Below, in pieces: positions 9,039-16,531 of a stretch of DNA of 43,144 bases. How positions within the stretch are numbered: the stretch's first letter is position 1; every line of letters starts with the position of its first letter. The notes under the pieces were generated by a model that made no database searches, was not told the origin of the DNA, and saw only the letters and a program-made list of their open reading frames with translations. Source of the stretch: Desulfovibrionales bacterium (GTDB lineage Bacteria; Desulfobacterota; Desulfovibrionia; Desulfovibrionales; Desulfovibrionaceae); the NCBI GenBank assembly GCA_030156255.1, contig JASGMV010000034.1, positions 1 through 43,144 on the forward strand, given 5' to 3'. Made by a program: the position numbers and the translations under genes.

Positions 9039-9518
9039 TTATTTCTTTTTCAATCGTTCCGTCAGCCGCCGCAGGTGCAGCCGTTCTTCTTCGATGCATT
9101 GCTTCACGACGGACTTTTCGCTGTCCGGCGTCAGCTCCCGCATTTCCATGAAGAACAGGATGGTGTCCTTTTCAAAGGCCATGGCCATCCGGATGGCGGT
9201 GTCCTCGTCTGCGGCCTGGCTCATGTACTTTTCGGCCAGCCCGCCCGTGAACAGGGAGTGCGAAGTGATGAGGGCGTCCAGATACTCGCCGTACTCCTCC
9301 TGGGTGGACCAGGCGGGCAGGTCGATTTTTCCCAGACGGTCGTACAGGCTCTGGAAGATGGCCTCGTGCTTGTGTTCCTCTCCGGCCAGGTATTCGAACA
9401 ATTGCCGGGTCTCTTCGCTTTTGGCCAGCTCTGCGACCTTGCGGTAGAAGGCGTAGCCTTTGCGCTCGATCTCCACAGCCGCTTTGGCGATTTCATTGGC
9501 GTGAAAGAAGCTTGCCAT
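9039..9518 (-). CDS. Ferritin-like diiron protein (rubrerythrin family, no rubredoxin domain)
   Basis: The 159-residue protein is an all-helical four-helix bundle with the two diiron half-sites: EIERKGYAFY and EEHKHEAIF in the first pair, then AFEKDTILFFMEM and IEEERLHLRRL in the second. The C-terminal rubredoxin domain of true rubrerythrin is absent, since the chain ends at ERLKKK. Members of this group act in peroxide or oxygen defence, or in iron handling, in anaerobes. It starts 30 bases after flxA and shares its operon, so it may protect the oxygen-sensitive Fe-S clusters of the Flx-Hdr complex; that link is an inference from position. Confidence 0.85.
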   Translation of the reverse strand: MASFFHANEIAKAAVEIERKGYAFYRKVAELAKSEETRQLFEYLAGEEHKHEAIFQSLYDRLGKIDLPAWSTQEEYGEYLDALITSHSLFTGGLAEKYMSQAADEDTAIRMAMAFEKDTILFFMEMRELTPDSEKSVVKQCIEEERLHLRRLTERLKKK

Positions 9519-9548
9519 GTCAACTCCTGTGTTGCGCGATGTTGTGGG

Positions 9549-10403
9549 CTACAGCTCGTTGGGCAGTGTCTTGAGCTGGGCGTAGGTGAACACCGGGCCG
9601 TCCACGCAGACGTATTTCGTCCCGATGTTGCAGCGTCCGCAGATGCCCACGCCGCACTTCATGCGTTTCTCCAAGGTGGTGATGATCTGGTCGTCCTGGA
9701 ATCCCAGCTTTTGCAGGGCCTGCAGAGTGAACTTGATCATGATCGGAGGTCCGCATGTGATGGCCGCGCAGTTTTCGGCGGACGGCGCCATCTCCAGCAG
9801 CACGTTGGGGATGAGGCCCACGGAATGCTCCCAGCCTTCGGCCTCCACGTCGATGGTCAACGTGGCGTCCAGGTCCTCGCGCTCCAGCCATTCCGGCAGT
9901 TCGTACTGGAAGGCCATGTCCTGCGGAGTCCGTGCGCCGTACAGCAGGGTGATCTTGCCGTAGTCCTTGCGGTTGTCCAGCATGTAGAGCAAAAGCGTGC
10001 GCAACGGGGCCATGCCGATGCCGCCGCCGATGAACACGATGTCCTTGCCTTTGAGCTCCTCGTACGGAAACCAGTTGCCCAGCGGAGCGCGAACGCCCAC
10101 CTGGTCGCCGGTGGACAAGGCGTGCAGCTTGGCGGTTACTTCGCCGGCGCGCATGACGCTGAATTGCAGATAGTCCATGCGGGTCGGGGAAGAGTTGATG
10201 ACGAAGGTGGCTTCGCCGACGCCGAAGGCCGAAAGCTGCCCCACCTGTCCGGGTTGGAAGGTGAAGCGCTCCATCTCGTCCTTGTCGTCCAGCACGACGC
10301 GGAACGTCTTGATGGTCGGCGTCTCCTGGATGGTTTCGATGATCGTTCCGATGGCCGGGAGATAGGGATTGCGCGCCTCTTGATTCTTGGATTTTTTTGG
10401 CAT
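9549..10403 (-). CDS. flxA: FlxA: NAD(P)H-oxidising FAD/2Fe-2S subunit of the Flx-Hdr complex
   Basis: The 284-residue protein has the ferredoxin-NADP reductase fold seen in dihydroorotate dehydrogenase electron-transfer subunits and anaerobic sulfite reductase subunit B: FAD-binding beta-barrel (FTFQPGQVGQLSAFG), nucleotide-binding GGGIGMAPLRTLLLYML and CGPPIMIKFTLQAL, and C-terminal cysteines CGVGICGRCNIG...CVDGPVF for a [2Fe-2S] cluster. In the characterised D. vulgaris complex, FlxABCD takes electrons from NADH and passes them through HdrABC. I placed the start at ATG 10403 (MPKKSKNQEA) because GGGAGG lies seven bases upstream; longer frames run into flxB. It follows flxB by 17 bases. Confidence 0.93.
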   Translation of the reverse strand: MPKKSKNQEARNPYLPAIGTIIETIQETPTIKTFRVVLDDKDEMERFTFQPGQVGQLSAFGVGEATFVINSSPTRMDYLQFSVMRAGEVTAKLHALSTGDQVGVRAPLGNWFPYEELKGKDIVFIGGGIGMAPLRTLLLYMLDNRKDYGKITLLYGARTPQDMAFQYELPEWLEREDLDATLTIDVEAEGWEHSVGLIPNVLLEMAPSAENCAAITCGPPIMIKFTLQALQKLGFQDDQIITTLEKRMKCGVGICGRCNIGTKYVCVDGPVFTYAQLKTLPNEL

Positions 10404-10420
10404 GGTCGGCCTCCCGACGT

Positions 10421-11473
10421 CTATTCGCTCGCCGCGGAAGCGGCGATGGCTTGTAACACGATTTGGCGGATGTCCACGGACGACGGACAGCTTTTGATGC
10501 ACCGGCCGCAGCCGCAGCAGGCGATATGCCCGTCGTGGATGTCCGGATAGTAGCTGAACTTGTGCCCCACCCGGTTTTTAAGCCGGTGGGCCTTGGTGGG
10601 CCTGGGGTTGTGTCCGCTGGCCTCCATGGTGAAGAGATAGGACATGCAGTTGTCCCAGGTGCGTAGCCGGACGCCCTCCGCGCCGCTTTGCTCGTCCGTG
10701 ATGTTGAAGCAATAGCACGTGGGGCAGAGGTAGGTGCAGGCCCCGCAGCTGATGCACTTGGCCGAAACGCCTTCCCAGAAGTCCATGTTGTCGAACAGGG
10801 ACAGCAGTTTTTCGCGGGCCTGGGACAGGTCCGGGGCCTCGCCCAGCGCCTTGGCTGCGTTCTCTTTCACGGCCTCCGCCAGGGCGGCCTTGTCGCCTGC
10901 GTCCTCCAGGGGCGCTTGCTCCATCAGCTTTTCGCCAGCCTCGGTGACCGGCTCCAGCACAAAACCGCCTTCCACCGGAACCATCAGGATGTCCGAACCT
11001 TCCGCGTCGGCCGGCCCGGAGCCCACCCAGTTGCAGAAGCAGGTGGAGGCGGGCTCGTCGCAGGCCAGGGTCGCGAACAGCGTGTTGCGCCGGCGAGTCA
11101 GGTAGTTCAGGTCGCTGGCCCGATCCGAATCGTAGACCCGATCGAAGGTCAAAAAGCCGCGGGCGTCGCAAGGCCGGCAGCCCACCACCACGGAGGGCGT
11201 GTCGCCGAGCTTTTCCTTGACCTGAACCCCCACCTTGCCGGGGTTCTCGGGGTCCTTGGCGTATTTGAAGGCGAGCAGGGGCTCGCATTGGGGGAACACG
11301 GCCGCCTTGGGCGGGGTCGTGGCCTGCTGGTCCAGGGGGATGTCCTGGCCCGGGGCGAAGGGGCGGAACACCACGGCGTCGCCTTCCCGACGGGGAACGA
11401 GCGTCAAGCGTTCTTTCGCCAGCGTCTGGAGCCAGGAAACGAGATTTTCTTTTTTCAGGTATTTGGCCGCCAT
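10421..11473 (-). CDS. flxB: FlxB: 4Fe-4S dicluster electron-transfer subunit
   Basis: This 350-residue Fe-S protein contains two [4Fe-4S] motifs, CISCGACTYLCPTCYC and CCGCGRCIKSCPSSVD, plus extra cysteines in the N-terminal half (GCRPCDARG, TCFCNW). It resembles the iron-sulfur subunit of anaerobic sulfite reductase (AsrA) and hydrogenase subunit HydB-like proteins. In the complex it relays electrons between FlxA/FlxC and the Hdr part. ATG 11473 overlaps the flxC stop as TGATG, which indicates translational coupling; a GTG lies two codons upstream at 11479. The middle part (residues about 195-235) is Ala/Glu-rich and probably a linker. Confidence 0.92.
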   Translation of the reverse strand: MAAKYLKKENLVSWLQTLAKERLTLVPRREGDAVVFRPFAPGQDIPLDQQATTPPKAAVFPQCEPLLAFKYAKDPENPGKVGVQVKEKLGDTPSVVVGCRPCDARGFLTFDRVYDSDRASDLNYLTRRRNTLFATLACDEPASTCFCNWVGSGPADAEGSDILMVPVEGGFVLEPVTEAGEKLMEQAPLEDAGDKAALAEAVKENAAKALGEAPDLSQAREKLLSLFDNMDFWEGVSAKCISCGACTYLCPTCYCFNITDEQSGAEGVRLRTWDNCMSYLFTMEASGHNPRPTKAHRLKNRVGHKFSYYPDIHDGHIACCGCGRCIKSCPSSVDIRQIVLQAIAASAASE

Positions 11474-12426
11474 CACCACCCTCTCTCATTGATGTTCTCT
11501 TCCTCCACCTTGAAGGACAAGAGCGGCGGCGTGGCGTCGATCTTGGTTCCCGCCTGGTAGTCGAAGAGTTCTTTGATTTCCTTGTTGATCTTCCGCTTGA
11601 GCAGCAGCAGCGGGATGCCCACGGGACACGCCCGTTCGCATTCTCCGCATTCGGTGCAGCGCCCGGCCAGGTGCAGGGCGTGGATCATCTGGAAGAACCA
11701 CTTTTCCTGCACCGTGTCCTGCTGGGTCATCCAGTGCGGCTCCCGGCTTTGGGCGACGCAATGGTCCCTGCAAACGCACATGGGGCAGGCGTTGCGGCAG
11801 GCGTAGCAACGCAGGCAGCGCTGCATGGCGTCCCGCCAGTAGGCCGCCTGCTCTTGAGGGGATTTGGCCTGGAACGCCTCCACGTCCGCGTAGTTGTCCT
11901 CGGCCGCCGCCTCAACGGGGGCGCCCACGAAGACGTCCGAAAGCAGCGCGTTGTGGTATTGGCAACGGCCGCACTTGTCGGCCGCGATTTCGTTCAGGGG
12001 CAGGACGCGCGCGGCTCCCGCCGCGGAGACCTTCAGTTCGTTTCCGTTGAACTCGGCGCTTGCGACCTTGTCCAGACCGCCCAGCGCGTGTTTGATTTTT
12101 TTCAGGCTGACCACGCCCGTACAGGGCAGGCCGAAGACGGTGACGTCTTCGCGGACCAGGAGTTTTTCCTGCAGCAGCTCGACGACCGAGCGGCTGTCGC
12201 AGCCTTTGACGACGATCCCCACCTTCTTGCCCTTGAGGCCGGTGAGGTGCGACGCCAGGTTGTGTACGCAAAGGGGACTGAAGACCAGCCGGTCCACGTC
12301 CTCTTCGGTGCGCATGAACAGAGGCGTCGCATGCAACGGATCAAAGCCCTGCTCCCAGCCGATGACCACATCGAGTTCGGGCAGGCGCTCCTTTATTTTT
12401 TCCTTCAGTTGGTCGAGAAGCTCCAT
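11473..12426 (-). CDS. flxC: FlxC: FrhB-like Fe-S/flavin subunit
   Basis: The 317-residue protein is related to the FrhB/FdhB-type coenzyme F420 hydrogenase beta subunits and carries, in order, a domain with KGCDSRSVVELLQEKL, the cluster ligands CGRCQYHNA, a Cys-rich centre CLRCYACRNACPMCVCRDHC, and a [4Fe-4S] motif CTECGECERACPVG near the C-terminus. It is the third Flx subunit and lies between flxD (19 bases upstream) and flxB (overlapping). GGAGGAAACC precedes ATG 12426. In sulfate reducers the Flx subunits replace the hydrogenase (Mvh) that feeds Hdr in methanogens. Confidence 0.91.
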   Translation of the reverse strand: MELLDQLKEKIKERLPELDVVIGWEQGFDPLHATPLFMRTEEDVDRLVFSPLCVHNLASHLTGLKGKKVGIVVKGCDSRSVVELLQEKLLVREDVTVFGLPCTGVVSLKKIKHALGGLDKVASAEFNGNELKVSAAGAARVLPLNEIAADKCGRCQYHNALLSDVFVGAPVEAAAEDNYADVEAFQAKSPQEQAAYWRDAMQRCLRCYACRNACPMCVCRDHCVAQSREPHWMTQQDTVQEKWFFQMIHALHLAGRCTECGECERACPVGIPLLLLKRKINKEIKELFDYQAGTKIDATPPLLSFKVEEENINERGW

Positions 12427-12445
12427 GGTTTCCTCCGCTCTGTGT

Positions 12446-12910
12446 CTACCGGGGCTGAGCGGCCATGGTTTCGGCCATGGCCATCTGGTCCGGAGTGATC
12501 TTGGGGGCCGGGCCCAGTTCGTGGATGCGTTCGGTGAACTTTTGCACCACTTCCTGCCAGCGTTGGCCTTCCGAAGCCGAAACCCAGGTGTATTCGAACC
12601 TGCGTTCGTCGATGCCCAGGACTTGCAGGAAGCGCTTCAGCACTTCGAGCCGTCGGCGGGCGTAGAAGTTGCCTTCCGCGTAATGGCAATCGCGCGGGTG
12701 GCAGCCGGAGACCAGCACGCCGTCCGCTCCGTTGACCAGCGCCTTGAGCACGAACAACGGGTCGATGCGTCCGGAGCACGGCACGCGGATGATGCGGAGG
12801 TCCGTGGGCTGCGTCATACGGCCCACTCCGGCGGTGTCGGCCCCGCCGTAGGAGCACCAGTTGCAGAGAAAGCCGATTATTCGAAGCTCGTTACCAGGGG
12901 CTGCTGACAT
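12446..12910 (-). CDS. flxD: FlxD (MvhD family): 2Fe-2S adaptor between Flx and HdrA
   Basis: The 154-residue protein matches MvhD: GFLCNWCSYGGADTAG at the start, then RVPCSGRIDPLFVLKAL and VSGCHPRDCHYAEGN, giving the five conserved cysteines of the delta subunit that passes electrons to HdrA. I chose ATG 12910 (MSAAPGNELR), which gives the family length and has GCGGAGG ten bases upstream; this start lies 34 bases inside the end of hdrA in another frame, so the two genes overlap. Its position between hdrA and flxC fits its role as the physical bridge of the complex. Confidence 0.93.
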   Translation of the reverse strand: MSAAPGNELRIIGFLCNWCSYGGADTAGVGRMTQPTDLRIIRVPCSGRIDPLFVLKALVNGADGVLVSGCHPRDCHYAEGNFYARRRLEVLKRFLQVLGIDERRFEYTWVSASEGQRWQEVVQKFTERIHELGPAPKITPDQMAMAETMAAQPR

Positions 12911-14856
12911 AGCGCGTTGACCTCCGCGAGGATCTGGTTGTCTGTGAAGTGTTGCAGCTGAATGGCTCCTTGCGGGCAGGTGGACGTGCACACGCCGCAG
13001 CCCTGGCAGACCGTCTCGATGACGTTGGCCTTGGGCTCGCCGCGGAAGTCCGTCTCCTCGATGGCCCCGAAGGGACACGTCTCGATGCACTTGCCGCAGC
13101 CGACGCAGCGTTTGATGTCCACGGAGGCGACCTGGGGATCGCTCTCCAATTCGTCCTTGGAGAACAGCCCCAGCACCTTGCTCGCCGCAGCGCTGCCCTG
13201 CGCCACCGAGGACGGGATGTCCTTGGGGCCTTGGCAGGAGCCCGCCAGGAACACGCCGGCGGTATTGGTCTCCACGGGCCGCAGCTTGACGTGGCTTTCC
13301 ATGTAGAAGCCGTATTTGTCGTAGGAGATGCGCAACTTTTCGGCCAGATTCGAGGCGCCTTTGGCCGCCTCGGCGCCGACGGCCAGAACCACGAGGTCGG
13401 CTTCGACCTCCACCTGCGTTCCTGCCAGGGTGTCGGCCCCGCGCACGATGTACTTGTCGCCCTTGGGGTAGATCATGGCCACGCGTCCGCGGATGTACCT
13501 GGCGCCGTATTCTTCCATGGCCCGCCGGGTGAACTCGTCGTACATCTTCCCGGGGGCGCGGATGTCCATGTAAAACACGTAGGTCTGGGAGTCCGGCAGG
13601 TGGTCTTTGGTCTGAATGGCCTGCTTGGCCGTGTACATGCAGCAGAAGCCGGAACAGTACGGACGGTCCACGGACTTGTCGCGGGAGCCGACGCACTGCA
13701 CGAAGACCACGTTCTTGGGCTCCTTGCCGTCCGAGGGGCGCTTGATGTGCCCGGCCATGGGGCCGGAGGCGGAGAGGATGCGTTCGTACTGCAGGGAGGT
13801 GATGACGTCGGGATAGCGGCCCCCGCCGTATTCTCCGTATCGCGTGTAGTCGAACAGGTCGTAGCCCGTGGCGGCGATGATCGCGCCTACGGGTTCGATG
13901 ACGGTTTCATCCTGCATGTCGTAGCGGATGGCTTTGGTGGGGCACAGCTTCTCGCAGACGCCGCACTTGTCTTTGGTGATCTTGATGCAATATTCCGGGT
14001 CGATGGAGGCTTTCTTGGGGATGGCTTGGGGGAAGGCGATGCTGATGGCTGTTGTCGTGGCGATTTTTTCGTTGAAGTAGTCCGTGGCCTTCTTGCTCGG
14101 GCACTTCTCCGTGCACAGCCCGCAGCCGGTGCAGGCCGTCCAGTCCACGTACGTGGCTTTCTTTTTGACGGCGACCTCGAAGTTTCCCACGTAGCCCTTG
14201 ACGCTGTCGACTTCCGCGTTGGCGTACAGGGTGATGTTGGGATGCTGTGCGACGTCCACCATCTTGGGCCCCAGGATGCAGCTCGAACAGTCCACGGTGG
14301 GGAAGGTCTTGTCCAGCTTGGCCATCTTGCCCCCGATGGTGGCGGTCTTCTCGACCAGCACCACCTCGAGGCCTCCGTCGGCGCAGTCGAGCGCCGCCTG
14401 GATGCCGGCCACGCCGCCGCCGATGACCATCACCCGCTTGTTCACGCCGAATTTCTTGGCGATGAGGGGACGGTCCTGGGTCAGCTTGGCCACGGCTATG
14501 GACGCCAGGTCGACAGCCTTTTGGGTGTTGGATTCCTTGTCCTTGCCGATCCACGAAACGTGCTCGCGGATATTGGCCATTTCAAACATGTACCGGTTCA
14601 ACCCTGCGCGCTCCACCGTGCGGCGGAACGTGGGTTCGTGCATGCGCGGGGTGCAGGACGCAACCACCACCCCGTCCAGGTTGTGGTCCTTGATGGCCTG
14701 GATGATGCCTTCCTGTCCGGGCTCCGAACATGCGTACATGGTGTCCGTGGAGTAGGCCACGTCGGGCAGTTTGCCGACTTCTTCGGCGACCTTGGCCACG
14801 TCCACAGTGCCAGCTATATTACTGCCGCAATGGCAGATGAATACTCCTATTTTCAT
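12877..14856 (-). CDS. hdrA: HdrA: FAD-containing heterodisulfide-reductase-like bifurcating subunit
   Basis: HdrA is the flavoprotein in which electron bifurcation occurs: electrons from NADH (through Flx) are split between ferredoxin and a low-energy acceptor reduced by HdrB. The 659-residue protein has an N-terminal Cys-containing segment (GVFICHCGSNI), FAD motif MVIGGGVAGIQAALDCA near residue 142, the HdrA signature TFPTVDCSSCILGPKM, an inserted ferredoxin domain (CTGCGLCTEKCP, CGVCEKLCP), and a C-terminal 2[4Fe-4S] domain (CVGCGKCIETCP, CQGCGVCTSTCP). AAGGAGC precedes ATG 14856. It sits 30 bases after hdrB and overlaps flxD. Confidence 0.96.
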   Translation of the reverse strand: MKIGVFICHCGSNIAGTVDVAKVAEEVGKLPDVAYSTDTMYACSEPGQEGIIQAIKDHNLDGVVVASCTPRMHEPTFRRTVERAGLNRYMFEMANIREHVSWIGKDKESNTQKAVDLASIAVAKLTQDRPLIAKKFGVNKRVMVIGGGVAGIQAALDCADGGLEVVLVEKTATIGGKMAKLDKTFPTVDCSSCILGPKMVDVAQHPNITLYANAEVDSVKGYVGNFEVAVKKKATYVDWTACTGCGLCTEKCPSKKATDYFNEKIATTTAISIAFPQAIPKKASIDPEYCIKITKDKCGVCEKLCPTKAIRYDMQDETVIEPVGAIIAATGYDLFDYTRYGEYGGGRYPDVITSLQYERILSASGPMAGHIKRPSDGKEPKNVVFVQCVGSRDKSVDRPYCSGFCCMYTAKQAIQTKDHLPDSQTYVFYMDIRAPGKMYDEFTRRAMEEYGARYIRGRVAMIYPKGDKYIVRGADTLAGTQVEVEADLVVLAVGAEAAKGASNLAEKLRISYDKYGFYMESHVKLRPVETNTAGVFLAGSCQGPKDIPSSVAQGSAAASKVLGLFSKDELESDPQVASVDIKRCVGCGKCIETCPFGAIEETDFRGEPKANVIETVCQGCGVCTSTCPQGAIQLQHFTDNQILAEVNALCQQPLVTSFE

Positions 14857-14886
14857 ATCGATCGACGCTCCTTCTGCTTCGGCCCG

Positions 14887-15786
14887 TTAGGCGGCGCCGG
14901 CTGTCGCCTGCTCAGCAGCCTGCAGCGCGGCTTTGGGGTTCACGCATAGTTTGTTGAGCCCCAGGAGGCGCTTGTCCAACCCCAAGGCGAGGCCGATGAG
15001 CTGCGTGTAGTAGAAGACAGGCATATTGTGTTGTTTGCCGGAGGTTGCGTTGATCTGGCTCTGCCGCAAATCCAGGTTCATCTGGCACAGGGGGCAGGCG
15101 GTGGCCATGGCCATGGCGCCGTTGTCCTCCGCTACGTCCAGAAGCTTGCCGGAAAGGCGCATCACCATATCCTTGCGCGGCATCCCGAAGGAGGCGCCGC
15201 AGCACTCCACCTTCAGCGGGAAGGGCACGACCTCGGCCCCCAACGCCTCCAGAAGGCGGTCCATGGCGATGGGGTTTTCGCAATCGTCGAACTCCATGAC
15301 CTCGGGGGGGCGATTCAGGATGCAGCCGTAGTACGGCGCCACTTTGAGGCCGGCGAGAGGCTTGACGACCCGTTCCTTCAACGCCGCGGGCCCCACGTCC
15401 TCGAACAGGACCTGGAGCACGGACTTGGCGGGTAGGGGCTGCTTCACGGGCGTATCCAGCAAGCTGTTGACCCGCTCCTTGAATTGCGGATCGAGCATCC
15501 TGCGGCCGGCGGTCTTCAAATTGGTCAGACAGCTCGGGCACGGCGTGGCGATTCCCTCCACTCCGGTCAGGGTCTCGGCCTGGGCGAGGTTCCTGGCGGA
15601 AAGAGCGGCGGACAACACGTGGTCCACGGTGTGGGCGGGCGTGGAGCCGCAGCAGCTCCAGTCCGGGATGTCGTGCAGCACGACGCCCAGGGCCTCGCAC
15701 ACGGCCCTGGAGGAGGTCTCATACTCCAGGGAGGTGCCCTGCCCGGAGCAACCGGGGTAATATGCGTATGTTGGCGACGAGCTCAC
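14887..15786 (-). CDS. hdrB: HdrB: CCG-domain catalytic subunit
   Basis: HdrB carries the two CCG (cysteine-rich) domains that build the noncubane Fe-S centres reducing a disulfide. Here the motifs are PGCSGQG...WSCCGSTPAHTVD with CPSCLTN, then YYGCILNRP...VECCGASFGMPR with ACPLCQMNLD. Methanogens reduce CoM-S-S-CoB; in sulfate reducers DsrC trisulfide/disulfide is the proposed substrate. The gene overlaps the hdrC stop by GTGA with GTG 15786, my chosen start (299 residues); another GTG lies two codons upstream at 15792. The Ala-rich C-terminus (ALQAAEQATAGAA) is unremarkable. Confidence 0.95.
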   Translation of the reverse strand: MSSSPTYAYYPGCSGQGTSLEYETSSRAVCEALGVVLHDIPDWSCCGSTPAHTVDHVLSAALSARNLAQAETLTGVEGIATPCPSCLTNLKTAGRRMLDPQFKERVNSLLDTPVKQPLPAKSVLQVLFEDVGPAALKERVVKPLAGLKVAPYYGCILNRPPEVMEFDDCENPIAMDRLLEALGAEVVPFPLKVECCGASFGMPRKDMVMRLSGKLLDVAEDNGAMAMATACPLCQMNLDLRQSQINATSGKQHNMPVFYYTQLIGLALGLDKRLLGLNKLCVNPKAALQAAEQATAGAA

Positions 15787-16349
15787 GCGCACTGCTCCTT
15801 TTGTTGCTGGAAGCGTTCAAAGATTTTCTCCACCTCGGCTTGTCCCTGGATGCTGTGGGGCTTGAAGGCCAGCTTGCCTTTGCTCAGCATCGCGGGGCCA
15901 AGCTCCAGATCGGTCCAGAAGCGTCCCGTTCTGGCGATGTACTCCACCGCCAGGCCCATCTCGAAGACCCGACCATGGCGCTTCACGGAGTCCAGGAAAG
16001 TGTCCCAAAAAACTTTTACCGAGCGCTCGGAGCCGTAGCCCTGGCGTCGGGCTTCGTGGCGCAGCACGTCCATGATGCGAGCCACATCGATATTGTTGGG
16101 GCAGCGAGTGGTGCACGACTCGCACGTGGCGCATAACCAGAGGGATTTGCAGGAGAGCAAGGTCCTCTTCTGGCCTGCTTGCAGGAGTCGCATTACCTGG
16201 CTGACGGGGATATCATATGCGAAAGTATAAGGACAACCAGCGGTGCAGTTGCCGCACTGATAACACAGGCTGACATTCTGCTCGCTTTCGCACTCAATCT
16301 TGCGCACGAAGTCCCCGTCAAAGGATTCGGTGAGATTGATCGTATGCAT
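15783..16349 (-). CDS. hdrC: HdrC: 2[4Fe-4S] electron-transfer subunit
   Basis: The 188-residue protein has the two classical clusters of HdrC, CYQCGNCTAGCP and CATCESCTTRCP, in a helical ferredoxin domain, and passes electrons from HdrA to HdrB. ATG 16349 (MHTINLTESF) is preferred: AAAGGA lies 11 bases upstream, whereas the in-frame ATG 16358 is only two bases from it. It is the first gene of the hdrCBA-flxDCBA-ferritin operon and has its own putative promoter between it and adh. Confidence 0.94.
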   Translation of the reverse strand: MHTINLTESFDGDFVRKIECESEQNVSLCYQCGNCTAGCPYTFAYDIPVSQVMRLLQAGQKRTLLSCKSLWLCATCESCTTRCPNNIDVARIMDVLRHEARRQGYGSERSVKVFWDTFLDSVKRHGRVFEMGLAVEYIARTGRFWTDLELGPAMLSKGKLAFKPHSIQGQAEVEKIFERFQQQKEQCA

Positions 16350-16416
16350 GTCTTGCATATCCTTTTGATAAAAGTATCCAGTTTTCGCCTCAGTTTATCC
16401 TCACGTTTGAAGGTAA

Positions 16417-16446
16417 AATAAAAAGCCCTTCCTCGCTGCTTGTCAA
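16417..16446 (-). promoter_or_regulatory. Putative sigma-70 promoter of the hdr-flx operon
   Basis: A perfect TTGACA (16446-16441 on the minus strand) is followed after 18 bases by TTTATT (16422-16417), about 70 bases ahead of hdrC. This would let hdr-flx be transcribed without the sigma-54 promoter of adh. The surrounding sequence is the most AT-rich of this stretch. Confidence 0.5.
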
Positions 16447-16464
16447 GTTTTTATTGGATGACGA

Positions 16465-16496
16465 AAGGGGAGGAGGGGACGTCCCCTCCTCCCCTT
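16465..16496. repeat. 32-bp perfect palindrome between adh and hdrC
   Basis: Arms 16465-16480 (AAGGGGAGGAGGGGAC) and 16481-16496 are exact reverse complements with no loop, and pairing continues past a one-base bulge. There is no U-tract on either side. A shorter relative sharing the core GGGGACGTCCCC ends the window (43125-43144), so this looks like a dispersed palindromic element that may also block adh transcripts. Confidence 0.7.
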
Positions 16497-16531
16497 CGGG
16501 TAACACCGATCCCCTTTGGGCGGGGCTAGAT

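Noticed and set aside
12949-14949. A 666-codon plus-strand frame opposite hdrA
   Set aside because: Antisense shadow of hdrA with biased composition and no recognisable motif.
16388-16406. Possible sigma-54 site ahead of hdrC
   Set aside because: GG and GC have the right spacing but the flanking bases (AGG, AGGC) do not fit, and a better sigma-70 promoter is present.
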